NCBI GenBank assembly: GCA_965977975.1
Contig: CBHCZH010000020.1
Location: 1 to 35,960, forward strand
Length of the DNA stretch: 35,960 bases
DNA from: Croceibacterium_A sp965977975
Lineage (GTDB): Bacteria; Pseudomonadota; Alphaproteobacteria; Sphingomonadales; Sphingomonadaceae
Reading direction: 5' to 3'
The translations under genes were made by a program, and so were the position numbers. Each line of letters starts with the position of its first letter. The first letter of the stretch is position 1. Below are positions 23,906 to 31,930 of this stretch, piece by piece. The notes beneath the pieces were generated by a model. It had not been told where the DNA came from. It was given only the letters and a program-made list of their open reading frames with translations, and did no database searches.

Positions 23906-24682
23906 ATGGGCAAGCTCAAGCGTAAGGAATACGACGAACGTCTCGAACCGATGCAGCGCGAGCTGGTGCAGCTGGCGCGCTGGGCGGCCCATACGGGCGC
24001 GCGCATCGTGGTCCTGGTCGAAGGCCGCGACAGCGCAGGCAAGGGCGGGGCGATCGACGCTATCCGCGAGCACATCAACCCCCGCCAGTGCCGCGTCGTC
24101 GCGCTCGGCAAACCCACCGAACGCGAAGCCGGACAGTGGTACTTCCAGCGCTACATCGCGCACTTGCCCACGGCCGGTGAAATCGTGCTGTTCGACCGCA
24201 GCTGGTACAACCGCGCCGGGGTCGAACAAGTCATGGGGTTCGTCACGCCCGAAGAAGTCGAGGCGTTTCTCATCGCGGTACCGGCGTTCGAGAAACTGCT
24301 CGTCGACGCCGGCATTCTGCTCTTCAAGTACTGGCTGTGCTGCGACCAAGCGAAGCAGGAGGAGCGCTTCGCCGAGCGCGCAGAGGATCCGCTCAAGGGT
24401 TGGAAGCTTTCGCCGGTCGACCTCGACGCTCGCAACAAATACGGCGCATACACCGATGCGCGTGAGGCGATGCTGCGTGCGACGCATACTGCCTTGACCC
24501 CGTGGACGCTGGTCGATTTCAACGACCAGAAGATCGGCCGGCTGACGTTGATTCGCGACTTGCTCGATCGCGTGCCCGACACTCGCATCGACGACTCGCC
24601 GGTCGAGCTGCCGCCGATCGAGGGCAAACCGAGGAAGGAGCGTTTCGAGGTGCTGAAGCCGCTTCCGAGTTTCGAGCCATGA
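23906..24682 (+). CDS. Polyphosphate kinase 2 family protein
   Basis: Kinase that uses polyphosphate to phosphorylate nucleotides, or the reverse. The 258-residue single domain has Walker A G40-R-D-S-A-G-K-G-G and the second motif F96-D-R-S-W-Y-N-R, both characteristic of PPK2. GQWYFQRYI (about 76-84) and KGWKLSPVDLDARNKY (about 173-188) are conserved parts of the lid and core. One-domain size fits class I PPK2. Substrate (ADP, GDP or NMP) cannot be told from sequence alone. It starts two bases after gshA and overlaps the next gene by ATGA. Confidence 0.93.
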   Translation: MGKLKRKEYDERLEPMQRELVQLARWAAHTGARIVVLVEGRDSAGKGGAIDAIREHINPRQCRVVALGKPTEREAGQWYFQRYIAHLPTAGEIVLFDRSWYNRAGVEQVMGFVTPEEVEAFLIAVPAFEKLLVDAGILLFKYWLCCDQAKQEERFAERAEDPLKGWKLSPVDLDARNKYGAYTDAREAMLRATHTALTPWTLVDFNDQKIGRLTLIRDLLDRVPDTRIDDSPVELPPIEGKPRKERFEVLKPLPSFEP

Positions 24683-24978
24683 TCGCGGTGCTCGGCAGTT
24701 TCCGCTTTCCGGTGGATAGGCTCGACGAGGCGCGTCCGCTGATGCGGGCAGTGATCGCCGCAACGCTCGCCGAGCCGGGCTGCCGCGCCTACTCCTATGC
24801 GGAGGATGTCGCCGAGCCGGGCCTGTTTCGCGTCACCGAGCTGTGGGACGATCGCGCGGCGCTGGCCGCTCACTTCGAGACGCCGCACATGCGCCAGTGG
24901 GTCGAACAAAGGGCGACGCTCGGCTTTTCCGATCGGCGGATTGCGCTCCACGAAATCGGGACGGCGGAAGAACTCTGA
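24679..24978 (+). CDS. ABM-domain protein (YgiN-like quinol monooxygenase)
   Basis: Small ferredoxin-like-fold protein of 99 residues in the antibiotic-biosynthesis-monooxygenase family. Features are the opening FRFPVDRLDEARPLMRAVIAATLAEPGCRAYSYAED and ELWDDRAALAAHFETPHM, which form the typical dimer-barrel pattern with the His-containing helix. YgiN oxidises menadiol; a quinol substrate here is inference. ATGA overlap with ppk2 implies one operon, gshA-ppk2-ABM. The gene ends near a REP-like palindrome and faces the VOC gene. Confidence 0.88.
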   Translation: MIAVLGSFRFPVDRLDEARPLMRAVIAATLAEPGCRAYSYAEDVAEPGLFRVTELWDDRAALAAHFETPHMRQWVEQRATLGFSDRRIALHEIGTAEEL

Positions 24979-24981
24979 GCT

Positions 24982-25001
24982 CCCTCCCGCTTGCGGGAGG
25001 G
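24982..25001. repeat. REP-like palindrome
   Basis: Arms 24982-24990 and 24993-25001 form a 9-bp stem around TT, with CCCTCCCGC/GCGGGAGGG as in the two other copies. It sits between the ends of two convergent genes, as at 19842, and could help end both transcripts. Confidence 0.8.
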
Positions 25002-25006
25002 GAGCG

Positions 25007-25381
25007 TCATTCATAGCTGACCACCTCGAACTCGATCCCGTCCCAGTCGAAGAAGTAGAAGCGCCGCCCCGGCGCGTAGTCGTCATGTCCCCATGGCTCG
25101 AAGCCATGCGCGATCACCACCTGTTCGGCCGCGTCGAGATCGTCGACCAGCAATCCGACATGGTTCATCGGCCGGCCCTTCTGCTGCCCGGCATGGTCGC
25201 GCCGATCGGTATAGAGCGCGAGGTAGGTGGTCTCTTCGCCGACATGGATCGTCTCGCCGCCTTTCATCGATGCCCCGCGCCAGCGCTGATGCCAGCCGAG
25301 CAACTCCCCGAAGAATGCCGCCGAACGTTCGATGTCGCTGACGGTAAGATTGACGTGCTCGATGCGTCCCTGACTCATCAT
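25007..25381 (-). CDS. VOC-fold (glyoxalase/dioxygenase-like) protein, likely SoxR target
   Basis: Vicinal-oxygen-chelate protein of about 124 residues. It opens RIEHVNLTVSDIERSAAFFGELLGW and has NHVGLLVDDLDAAEQVVIAHGFEPWG and FYFFDWDGIEFEVVSYE, the two beta-alpha-beta modules with candidate metal ligands H (in HVNL), H (in NHVG) and the late E in GIEFEV. The family includes glyoxalase I, fosfomycin and bleomycin resistance proteins and dioxygenases; this one's reaction is unknown. AGGAG lies six bases before the ATG at 25381; a second ATG directly follows. A SoxR operator lies 90 bases upstream. Confidence 0.88.
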   Translation of the reverse strand: MMSQGRIEHVNLTVSDIERSAAFFGELLGWHQRWRGASMKGGETIHVGEETTYLALYTDRRDHAGQQKGRPMNHVGLLVDDLDAAEQVVIAHGFEPWGHDDYAPGRRFYFFDWDGIEFEVVSYE

Positions 25382-25470
25382 GAAAAACTCCTGCAATAGA
25401 CCATTGTATTTTCGGGTTAATCCTTCTCCAACTTGATGGAGGTGAATCATCGCGCTTGTCCCTTGTGCAA

Positions 25471-25488
25471 CCTCAAGATAACTTGAGG
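25471..25488. promoter_or_regulatory. SoxR operator (sox box)
   Basis: CCTCAAGATAACTTGAGG is an 18-bp dyad matching the known SoxR box of E. coli soxS (CCTCAAGTTAACTTGAGG) at 17 of 18 positions. On the minus strand it starts inside TTGACC (25487-25492), which fits a -35 placed as in the soxS promoter, pointing to the VOC gene. The -10 region is not convincing on either strand. Confidence 0.92.
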
Positions 25489-25513
25489 TCAAACGAAAAG
25501 AGGACGGGTAGCG

Positions 25514-25954
25514 ATGCCGGAGGACCGTTTCATCACTATCGGCCGACTGGCCGAGCGCACCGGCGTCGCGGTCTCGGCGCTACGCTTCTATGAGGAGAAG
25601 GGGTTGCTCCAGTCGCTGCGCACGCGCGGCAACCAGCGCCGTTTCCTGCGCTCCGACATCCGGCGGGTCAGCTTCATTCTGATCGCGCAGAAGCTCGGCC
25701 TGGCACTTGCCGAGATTGAGCAGCAACTGGCCAAGCTTCCGCAAGGCCGCGCGCCGACGCTATCGGATTGGCAGCAGATCAGCCGCCGGATGCGTTTCGA
25801 AATCGACCAGCGAATCAACTTGCTCACCCGTACCCGCAACCAGCTCGACCAATGCATCGGCTGCGGCTGCCTCAGCCTGCAGAAATGCCAGCTTTACAAC
25901 AAGGACGACCGGTTGGGAGCGAAAGGCGCCGGGCCGCGGGCCATTTTGGGGTAA
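25514..25954 (+). CDS. soxR: Redox-sensitive activator SoxR
   Basis: MerR-family regulator that responds to redox-cycling compounds through a [2Fe-2S] cluster. The N-terminal winged helix-turn-helix (about 6-45, ITIGRLAERTGVAVSALRFYEEKGLL) is followed by a dimer helix and the cluster motif C114-I-G-C117-G-C119-L-S-L-Q-K-C125, spaced as in E. coli SoxR. The 146-residue length is normal. It lies next to a SoxR box and divergent from a VOC-fold gene. No soxS is present, in line with SoxR outside enterics acting directly on small target sets. Confidence 0.97.
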   Translation: MPEDRFITIGRLAERTGVAVSALRFYEEKGLLQSLRTRGNQRRFLRSDIRRVSFILIAQKLGLALAEIEQQLAKLPQGRAPTLSDWQQISRRMRFEIDQRINLLTRTRNQLDQCIGCGCLSLQKCQLYNKDDRLGAKGAGPRAILG

Positions 25955-26404
25955 GGTCGGTTGACCGGCTCAGCGCGGAAGCCGCTGAAGTCTGGTCTCA
26001 CTAAAGCCCGCCATGCTAGGCTGACCGATGCATCGGAGCGAAAAGGCGCGGAAACGGCTGCAGTCCGGGTAGGGGGGGGGGCCGCAGCGTCAGCTGAAAG
26101 GTCCGAAAGGGCTTCGGCGCCGAAGTCTCCGCGCCTGCTGGCTTCGGCAGTGCCACAATAGCGGTCGTGCCAAAGACCCGCCTTGCAATGCACGCCAACC
26201 TCTTTCCTTTTCAGCCGGGGACATCTTGCCGATAGCAATGCGCTCGGCCAACCGGACCGCCGCGAATGTGGGCGCCACACTGCGCTTGAACCGGCGAAAT
26301 TCTACAGCTTGCCGATAGGCTTGGAAGCCTCCTCGTTGCCCGTGAGTTGACGATCCCGCGCAAGTGGGCGGCGGCTCAAGGGACAGGCCGCAAGCCCGCC
26401 CTGA
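25955..26404. other. 450-base stretch without a convincing gene
   Basis: Between soxR and the PilZ gene there is no open frame with coding character. Longer frames on the minus strand (25894-26280) are Arg/Ala/Pro/Ser-rich, read through the antisense of soxR's end, and match no family I know. The stretch contains a run of ten G (26072-26081). It may be a decayed gene or repeat relic. I see no tRNA, terminator or clear promoter in it. Confidence 0.5.
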
Positions 26405-26719
26405 TTACGCAACCGACTGCAGCGCGCAGGCGAGCGAGCGTTTCAGCCGCTCGAAAACCGCCTCGTGAAGCAGCTGTTCGAACTCGATTCCCGCGAGGTC
26501 GTCCTCGACCCAGCTTACTTGGGCGGACTGGAAGCCGAGTCCGTCGAGCTGGATCTGGATGCGGTCGCCGGGGTGCACGCACCAGGCGCGGCGGTCGACC
26601 ATGCAACCGATCGGCGAGAGATCGAGCACCGTCAGCTCGACCTTTCCGCCCGATTGTGAACGGCACTTGGCCTTCATGCTGCTCCTCGCCGTCTCGCCCA
26701 TGGGCGTCGTGGTCAGCAT
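26405..26719 (-). CDS. PilZ-domain protein with altered first c-di-GMP motif
   Basis: Single-domain protein of about 104 residues. The second PilZ motif D-x-S-x2-G is intact (LDLSPIGCMV), followed by GDRIQIQLDGL and the strand AQVSWVEDDLAGIEFEQLL, so the fold is clear. The first motif, normally RxxxR, reads KAKCR, with Lys in place of the first Arg, so c-di-GMP binding may be weakened or lost. The ATG at 26719 is used; an ATG at 26701 and a TTG at 26731 are alternatives. Next gene upstream on the same strand is the DUF3592-like protein. Confidence 0.82.
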   Translation of the reverse strand: MLTTTPMGETARSSMKAKCRSQSGGKVELTVLDLSPIGCMVDRRAWCVHPGDRIQIQLDGLGFQSAQVSWVEDDLAGIEFEQLLHEAVFERLKRSLACALQSVA

Positions 26720-26852
26720 GGTTTCAAGCAATTGCGTTCACCCGGCCTTGAAGGATCGGGCTAATTTGACCTCAGCAAAGATGCTAAACGGCGCTGCAAC
26801 CAGCTAAGTAGCGGAAATTCCGGCGCTTCCTGACATAGGTAGGTGGTGACAC

Positions 26853-27194
26853 CTATCCGCAGGTCACTGCCGGATCGAGCTCGATGTCGGCCTCCTTGGG
26901 GTCGTCGGGGTTGTAGCAGACCGTGAAAGTATGCCCGGCTCGGAAATCGTCCGTCCGGTCGCCGGGCAAGGTGGCGGATGTATCGACCTCGTCGCCCCCG
27001 GCCGCGAGGCGCAGGGCGAACTCGGTTTCGTCGAGGCTGCGGCTCTCGAGATCCTGCTTGAGGTTGACTGCAGTCACCACCGCGGTGCCCTTTGCGGTCA
27101 TCCGTGCTTCGCGCTGCTCGCCGTCGAGCAGAACCCAGGCGACGATTGCACCGGCGCCGGCGAGCGCCAGCGCGAGCTTGACCCCGGTCTTCAT
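26853..27194 (-). CDS. Membrane-anchored DUF3592-like protein
   Basis: Protein of 113 residues with an N-terminal membrane anchor or uncleaved signal (about 5-23, VKLALALAGAGAIVAWVLL). The rest, from AKGTAVVTAVN to HTFTVCYNPDDPKEADIEL, alternates like a beta-domain and ends in the V-x-Y-x-P-x2-P pattern of DUF3592. Two cysteines are visible (in TVCYN and near the end in VTCG). Function is unknown. It lies between the PilZ gene and a small lipoprotein gene on the same strand. Confidence 0.7.
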   Translation of the reverse strand: MKTGVKLALALAGAGAIVAWVLLDGEQREARMTAKGTAVVTAVNLKQDLESRSLDETEFALRLAAGGDEVDTSATLPGDRTDDFRAGHTFTVCYNPDDPKEADIELDPAVTCG

Positions 27195-27221
27195 CTTCGC
27201 AACCCTTTCGTTGTTTCAAAG

Positions 27222-27695
27222 CTATCCGCACTCGCCGCGCACCCAGTCGTGCGCCGTCGAGAAGTCAGTGACGTCGAAAGTCACCGGGTAAACCCCGCCG
27301 CCCTCAACCGGGATCAGCGCCTCCATACTGGAGGCCCCGGCAAGCTGGCGCAGGAGCTTGGGCGTGGCGTCCCCATTGAACTCGAACCGCTTCGGCGCGA
27401 GCAGGCCAGGGGCCGAATGCTCGGTCCCGTCGAGTCGGTAGGTCAGCGAGGCTGCACGCACGCGGCCGGCGGGAACGAGCGGGCGCCAGGTTTCGACGAA
27501 GACGGTAACCGCGCCACCCCGCCGACAGCGGAGCCCGATCCGGCCCTCATGCACTCCGCGAAACGCCTCGACCTCGCTTTCGCGCACCAATGGCGGATCC
27601 CAGCGGCCGAGATCCCAGCCATGATTACCGCTCTCGACGCAGCTCCCCGCGACGAGCGCCAGACCCAGCACCAGGAAAGCGCGACCCCCAAACAC
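27222..27695 (-). CDS. Putative small lipoprotein
   Basis: I do not recognise a family. From a GTG at 27695, preceded by AGGA, the protein is 157 residues and opens with a signal peptide ending in lipobox VAGSC (C19), so it should be lipidated. The body is beta-rich (RIGLRCRRGGAVTVFVETW, YRLDGTEHSAPG, YPVTFDVTDF) with one further Cys pair. The frame stays open upstream into the methyltransferase gene, but that part has no coding character. It follows the methyltransferase by 31 bases. Confidence 0.65.
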   Translation of the reverse strand: MFGGRAFLVLGLALVAGSCVESGNHGWDLGRWDPPLVRESEVEAFRGVHEGRIGLRCRRGGAVTVFVETWRPLVPAGRVRAASLTYRLDGTEHSAPGLLAPKRFEFNGDATPKLLRQLAGASSMEALIPVEGGGVYPVTFDVTDFSTAHDWVRGECG

Positions 27696-27726
27696 TATCC
27701 TATTGAACGGACAAAAGAAGGTGCCG

Positions 27727-28479
27727 TCAATGCCAGCGTTCGGGTTCTGCCTCGTCTGCGTACGGCCGATGTCCGCACACTCCCGTCGCGCAGCCGAAGA
27801 AGTAGCGCCTGAAGCTCGCTTCCAGCCCTTGCTCGCGGAGCATTTCGGCGAATGCCAACGCATCGCCGAAGTTCGTCGAGTAGGTCCCGATCATCGCGAA
27901 GTCCTGCGCGCCGCGCAGGAACAGCCGCTCGATCATCGGCAACACGACCTTGAGGTGGAGCAGGTATAACGGCCGCAGGACCCAACCCTTCGGATCGGAC
28001 GCTTCGATATAGGCGAACCGGCCGCCCGGTCGCAGCACGCGCGCGGTCAGGGCCGCGAGCTGCCGATGCTGGGACGGCTCGAACGTCTTGAGACCAAAGG
28101 TGGATACGACGAAGTCGGCGCTCGCGTCGGGCAAGTCGCTGGCGAGCACGTCGTCCTCGACGAACTCGATATATTCTGCGCGCATCGTGTGTAGGCGCAG
28201 TATCGCTCGCTCGTGCATGCCGCGCGAGATGTCGACCGCGACGATCCGCTCGATCTCGGGATGGGCACCCAGCAGGTGCGACCAGACCTCGCCGGTGCCG
28301 GCCATGAAGTCGTAGCCGGCCACCGGGCCCGGCGGGAGGGCGAGCGCCTCGACGCATTGCCTGCGCCAACGCTCGGTGAAGCCGAACGACAGCCAGGTCG
28401 AGAACGCGATGTACTTGCCCGAGCAGCGATCGAACACGTCGCGGACGAAGACCGGGTCGTAGATCGACCGCTCCGCCAT
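27727..28479 (-). CDS. Class I SAM methyltransferase (UbiE-like)
   Basis: Methyltransferase of 250 residues. The SAM-binding motif is YDFMAGTGEVWSHLL (about 56-70), then the acidic IVAVDIS turn and DVLASDLPDASADFVVSTFGLK, with LRPGGRFAYIEASDPKGW as the post-motif. Late sequence with LYLLHLKVVLPMIERLFL and TYSTNFGDALAFAEMLREQGLE resembles the UbiE/Coq5 C-terminus. Substrate unknown; it may act on a quinone, lipid or small molecule. It begins one base after the smc stop, so it is probably cotranscribed with smc and the dsbA genes. Confidence 0.85.
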   Translation of the reverse strand: MAERSIYDPVFVRDVFDRCSGKYIAFSTWLSFGFTERWRRQCVEALALPPGPVAGYDFMAGTGEVWSHLLGAHPEIERIVAVDISRGMHERAILRLHTMRAEYIEFVEDDVLASDLPDASADFVVSTFGLKTFEPSQHRQLAALTARVLRPGGRFAYIEASDPKGWVLRPLYLLHLKVVLPMIERLFLRGAQDFAMIGTYSTNFGDALAFAEMLREQGLEASFRRYFFGCATGVCGHRPYADEAEPERWH

Positions 28480-28480
28480 G

Positions 28481-31400
28481 CTACTCTGCCGCCAGCAGTT
28501 CCTCGGCGCCGCCCAGGTCGACGCTGACCAGTCGGCTCACTCCTTTCTCGACCATCGTCACGCCGAACAAGCGGTGCATGCGGCTCATCGTCACCGCGTT
28601 GTGAGTGACGATGAGGTAGCGAGTCTCGGTCTCGCGGACCATCGCGTCGAGCAGGTCGCAGAAGCGGTCGATATTGGCGTCGTCGAGCGGAGCATCGACT
28701 TCGTCGAGCACGCAGATCGGCGCGGGGTTGGTGAGGAACAGCGCGAAGATCAAGGCGATAGCCGTCAGCGCCTGCTCGCCGCCCGAAAGCAGAGTCAGCG
28801 ATTGCAGCCGCTTGCCCGGGGGCTGAGCGTAGATTTCGAGGCCCGCCTCGAGCGGATCGTCCGAATCGACCAGCGCGAGGTGCGCCTGGCCGCCTTCGAA
28901 CAGGCGGGTGAACAAGTGGCGGAAGTGCGCGTCGACTTTCTCGAACGCCTCGCGCAGCCGCTCGCGGCCTTCGCGGTTGAGGTTGCCGATCGAGCCGCGC
29001 AAGCGGTTTACCGCCTCGACCAGTTCGGCCTGCTCGCGCGCGCTGGCGCCGTGCTCTTCCTCGATCCGCGCCAGCTCCTCGGCGGCCACGAGGTTGACCG
29101 GGCCGATCCGCTCGCGGTCGGCGACGAGGCGGTCCATCGTCGCCGATTCCTCGCCCGCTGCGGCCACGGTTGCGGGATCGAATTCGAAGCGGCTCGCCAG
29201 CACCGGGGGCGGGCACTGGAAGCGCTCGCCCGAGATGCGGGCCATTTCCTCGCGGCGCGATTCCTCGTTCTCGGCGCGTGCGGCCGAGCCGGCGCGTTCC
29301 TCGCGCGCGGCGGAGAGCGCTTCGTTGGCTTCGGCGAGCGCGGTTTCGGCGCCGCGCATGGCCTCGCTCGCCTCGGCCACAGCGGCTTCAGCCGTCGCGA
29401 GCTCCTGCCCGAGGCGCTGGCGGACTTCCTCGCCGCCTTCGATCTCGCGCATCAGCGCCGCGGGCTTGGCGGCGGTGACCGCGCGCTCCTCGGCGATCTC
29501 CTCGAAGCGCCGCTCCATGTCCGAAAGGCGCCGTGCCGCATCGCCGGCGCGCGCTTCCCAGCCCTTCATGTCGGCGCGCTGGGCCGAGACGCGCTCGCGC
29601 GCCACGGCGAGCGCCTGGTCGTGCGCGGCGAGCGCCGCCATGGCGGCCTGCAAGGACGAACGCGCCGCCTCGTTTTGCGCCTGGGCAGCGGTAAGCGAAG
29701 CGCGGCCGGCCTCGGGATCGGGCAATGCGGCGCGGCGTTGCTGCGCCGCCGAAAGCTCGCCTTGCGCCTGCTCGCGCTGCTGGGCGAGATCGGTCTCGGC
29801 CGCGGCCAGCTCCTCGCGTCGTGCGGCGAGCCGCTCGCGCGCCGCTTCGGCCTGGTCGAGCGCGCGAAGGGCCTGGCGCTCGGCTTCGGCGGCGTCGTTG
29901 GCGGCGCGTTCGAGCCCAACCAGCGAGCGCTGCAGCTCCGACAGCTCGTCCTGAGCCGCGCGTTGCGCCGCTTCGGCCCGCGCGGCCGCCTCGCGTCTCG
30001 CGGGGAGCGCGGCGTCGAGCTCGGCGAAGCGGTTCTCGGCCTCGAGCCGCGCCGCTTCGGCCGCGCCTTCGCCGCGCGCGACGAAGCCGTCCCAGCGGCG
30101 CAGCGCGCCGGGCCTGGTGACCAGCCATTCGCCGGGCTTGAGCGCACGCCCGTCGTCGGTCTCGACGACATGGACCAGTGCCAGCCGTGCGGCGAGTTCG
30201 GCCGGGCAGTTGCGGATATGCTTGGCGAGGCTGTCCGGAACGGGCGAGGGCGCCTCGGCCCCGGTCCAGAACCGCCCTTCGGCATCGCCTTGCGGAATTC
30301 CCAGCGGCGCCCTGGCATCGCGTCCGAGCGCTGCCGCGAGCGCGCGCTCATAGCCGGGTTCGGCGGCGACGCGATCGAGCGCGGCCGGCAGCCCATGCTT
30401 GCCGGCGGCCTGCTTGGCGCGCGCCTCGCGGTCGCGATGGAGGCCTTGCCACTCACGCTCGATTCCGGCGAGTTCGGCACGCGCGGTGGCGAGCGTGCTC
30501 GCCGCCTCGTCGCGTGCCACGGTCAGCGCTTCCTTGTTCGCCTGGCCGTGCAGCAGCGCCCCGCGCGCTCCCGCCACTGCCTCGGCCGCCGCGGCGGCGG
30601 CTTCGCGCGCCCGCGCCACGGCTTGCTCGGGATCGCCGCCCGCGGTGAGCGCGCCCCGCTGCTCCTCGATCCGCCGCGCTTCGCCGTCGAGCCTTGCGAG
30701 CCGCGCTTCGGCTTGCGCCACTTCCGCCTCGGCGACGCGCCACTCGGCCTCGACGCCGGCATGATCGGCGGTCGCCTTGGCGAGCGCCAGCTCGGCGGCG
30801 CGGCTGGCGCGTTCCTCGTCCTCGACCTTGCGCACGATCTCCGGCCGCCGCGCCTCGTCCGCCGCCAGCGCGTCTTCGCCTGCTGCGAGGTCCTGCTCGA
30901 GCTTCTTGAGCGCTTCGGCGGCGTCGCGAGTCAGCCGGTCGGCTTCGAAGCGATCCTCCTCCAGTCGCTGACGTTGCCGGTCCAAGTCGGCGAGCCGCTG
31001 ATCGGCGGCTTCGAGCTGGCTCGACAGCGCCGCCATCCGGTGCCCATGCGCGCTCGCATCGTCGCGCCGGTCGGCAAGCTCCTCGCGCACTTCGGCGAGC
31101 TTCTCGGCGAGCGCCGCCTGCGCCTTCTGCGCCTCACGCGCGGCAGCCTGGGCCTGTTCGACCTTCAAGTCGGCCTGCTTCGCCTGCGCACGCGCGGTTT
31201 CAGCCGCCGATGCCGCGTCGCGCCAACGTGCGAAGACCAGCCGCGCTTCGGCATGCTGGATCTTGTCGGAGAGTGCCTTGTACCGCTCCGCCTGCTTGGC
31301 CTGCCGGCGCAACGCGGCGATCTGGCTATCGAGGCCGGCCATCAGGTCCTCGAGCCGCGCGAGGTTGGCTTCCGTCTGCTTGAGCTTGCCTTCGGCGTCG

Positions 31401-31906
31401 CGGCGGCGGACGTGGAGGCCCGCGATCCCCGCGGCCTCTTCCAGCATCATGCGCCGCTCGGCGGGCTTGGCGGCGATCACCGCGGCGATCTTGCCCTGGC
31501 TGACCAGCGAGGGCGAGTGCGCGCCGGTGGCAGCGTCGGCGAAGACTAGCGCCACGTCCTTGGCGCGCACGTCGCGGCCGTTGACCCGATAGGCGCTCCC
31601 CGCGCCGCGCTCGATCCGGCGAGTGACCTGCAGCTCCTCGCCCTGGCCGTCGACCGCGTCGAGCACGACGTCGGCGAAATCGCGCGGCGGGCGCTGCGCG
31701 GTCCCGGCGAAGATCACGTCGTCCATCCCGCCCGAGCGCATCGACTTCGCCGAGGTCTCGCCCATCACCCAGCGAATTGCCTCGAGCAGGTTCGACTTGC
31801 CGCAGCCGTTCGGGCCGACGACGCCGGTCAGGCCCGGCTCGATGCGCAGCTCCGCCGGCTCGACGAAGCTCTTGAAGCCCGCGAGCTTGAGCTTTCGGAT
31901 CAGCAT
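28481..31906 (-). CDS. smc: Chromosome segregation protein SMC
   Basis: ATPase that loops and compacts DNA, with ScpA and ScpB as partners (not in this window). The 1141-residue protein has Walker A G31-P-N-G-C-G-K-S-N, long Ala/Glu/Arg coiled coils (about 170-490 and 650-960), a hinge near 500-640 and at the C-terminus the signature LLSGGEQALTAIAL and Walker B ICVLDEVDAPLDD. Length is typical for bacterial SMC. A strikingly long open frame runs antisense to it, from high GC and codon bias. The gene order with two dsbA-type genes and dciA is common in alphaproteobacteria. Confidence 0.97.
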   Translation of the reverse strand: MLIRKLKLAGFKSFVEPAELRIEPGLTGVVGPNGCGKSNLLEAIRWVMGETSAKSMRSGGMDDVIFAGTAQRPPRDFADVVLDAVDGQGEELQVTRRIERGAGSAYRVNGRDVRAKDVALVFADAATGAHSPSLVSQGKIAAVIAAKPAERRMMLEEAAGIAGLHVRRRDAEGKLKQTEANLARLEDLMAGLDSQIAALRRQAKQAERYKALSDKIQHAEARLVFARWRDAASAAETARAQAKQADLKVEQAQAAAREAQKAQAALAEKLAEVREELADRRDDASAHGHRMAALSSQLEAADQRLADLDRQRQRLEEDRFEADRLTRDAAEALKKLEQDLAAGEDALAADEARRPEIVRKVEDEERASRAAELALAKATADHAGVEAEWRVAEAEVAQAEARLARLDGEARRIEEQRGALTAGGDPEQAVARAREAAAAAAEAVAGARGALLHGQANKEALTVARDEAASTLATARAELAGIEREWQGLHRDREARAKQAAGKHGLPAALDRVAAEPGYERALAAALGRDARAPLGIPQGDAEGRFWTGAEAPSPVPDSLAKHIRNCPAELAARLALVHVVETDDGRALKPGEWLVTRPGALRRWDGFVARGEGAAEAARLEAENRFAELDAALPARREAAARAEAAQRAAQDELSELQRSLVGLERAANDAAEAERQALRALDQAEAARERLAARREELAAAETDLAQQREQAQGELSAAQQRRAALPDPEAGRASLTAAQAQNEAARSSLQAAMAALAAHDQALAVARERVSAQRADMKGWEARAGDAARRLSDMERRFEEIAEERAVTAAKPAALMREIEGGEEVRQRLGQELATAEAAVAEASEAMRGAETALAEANEALSAAREERAGSAARAENEESRREEMARISGERFQCPPPVLASRFEFDPATVAAAGEESATMDRLVADRERIGPVNLVAAEELARIEEEHGASAREQAELVEAVNRLRGSIGNLNREGRERLREAFEKVDAHFRHLFTRLFEGGQAHLALVDSDDPLEAGLEIYAQPPGKRLQSLTLLSGGEQALTAIALIFALFLTNPAPICVLDEVDAPLDDANIDRFCDLLDAMVRETETRYLIVTHNAVTMSRMHRLFGVTMVEKGVSRLVSVDLGGAEELLAAE

Positions 31907-31930
31907 CGCGGCGAGCGGCTCATAGTGCGG

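Noticed and set aside
25382..25492. Longer start for the VOC gene
   Set aside because: It would cover the SoxR operator; AGGAG directly precedes the ATG at 25381.
28478..31549. 1023-codon plus-strand open frame antisense to smc
   Set aside because: It is an artefact of high GC and codon bias; smc has complete motifs and the antisense frame has low-complexity Arg/Leu/Gly sequence.
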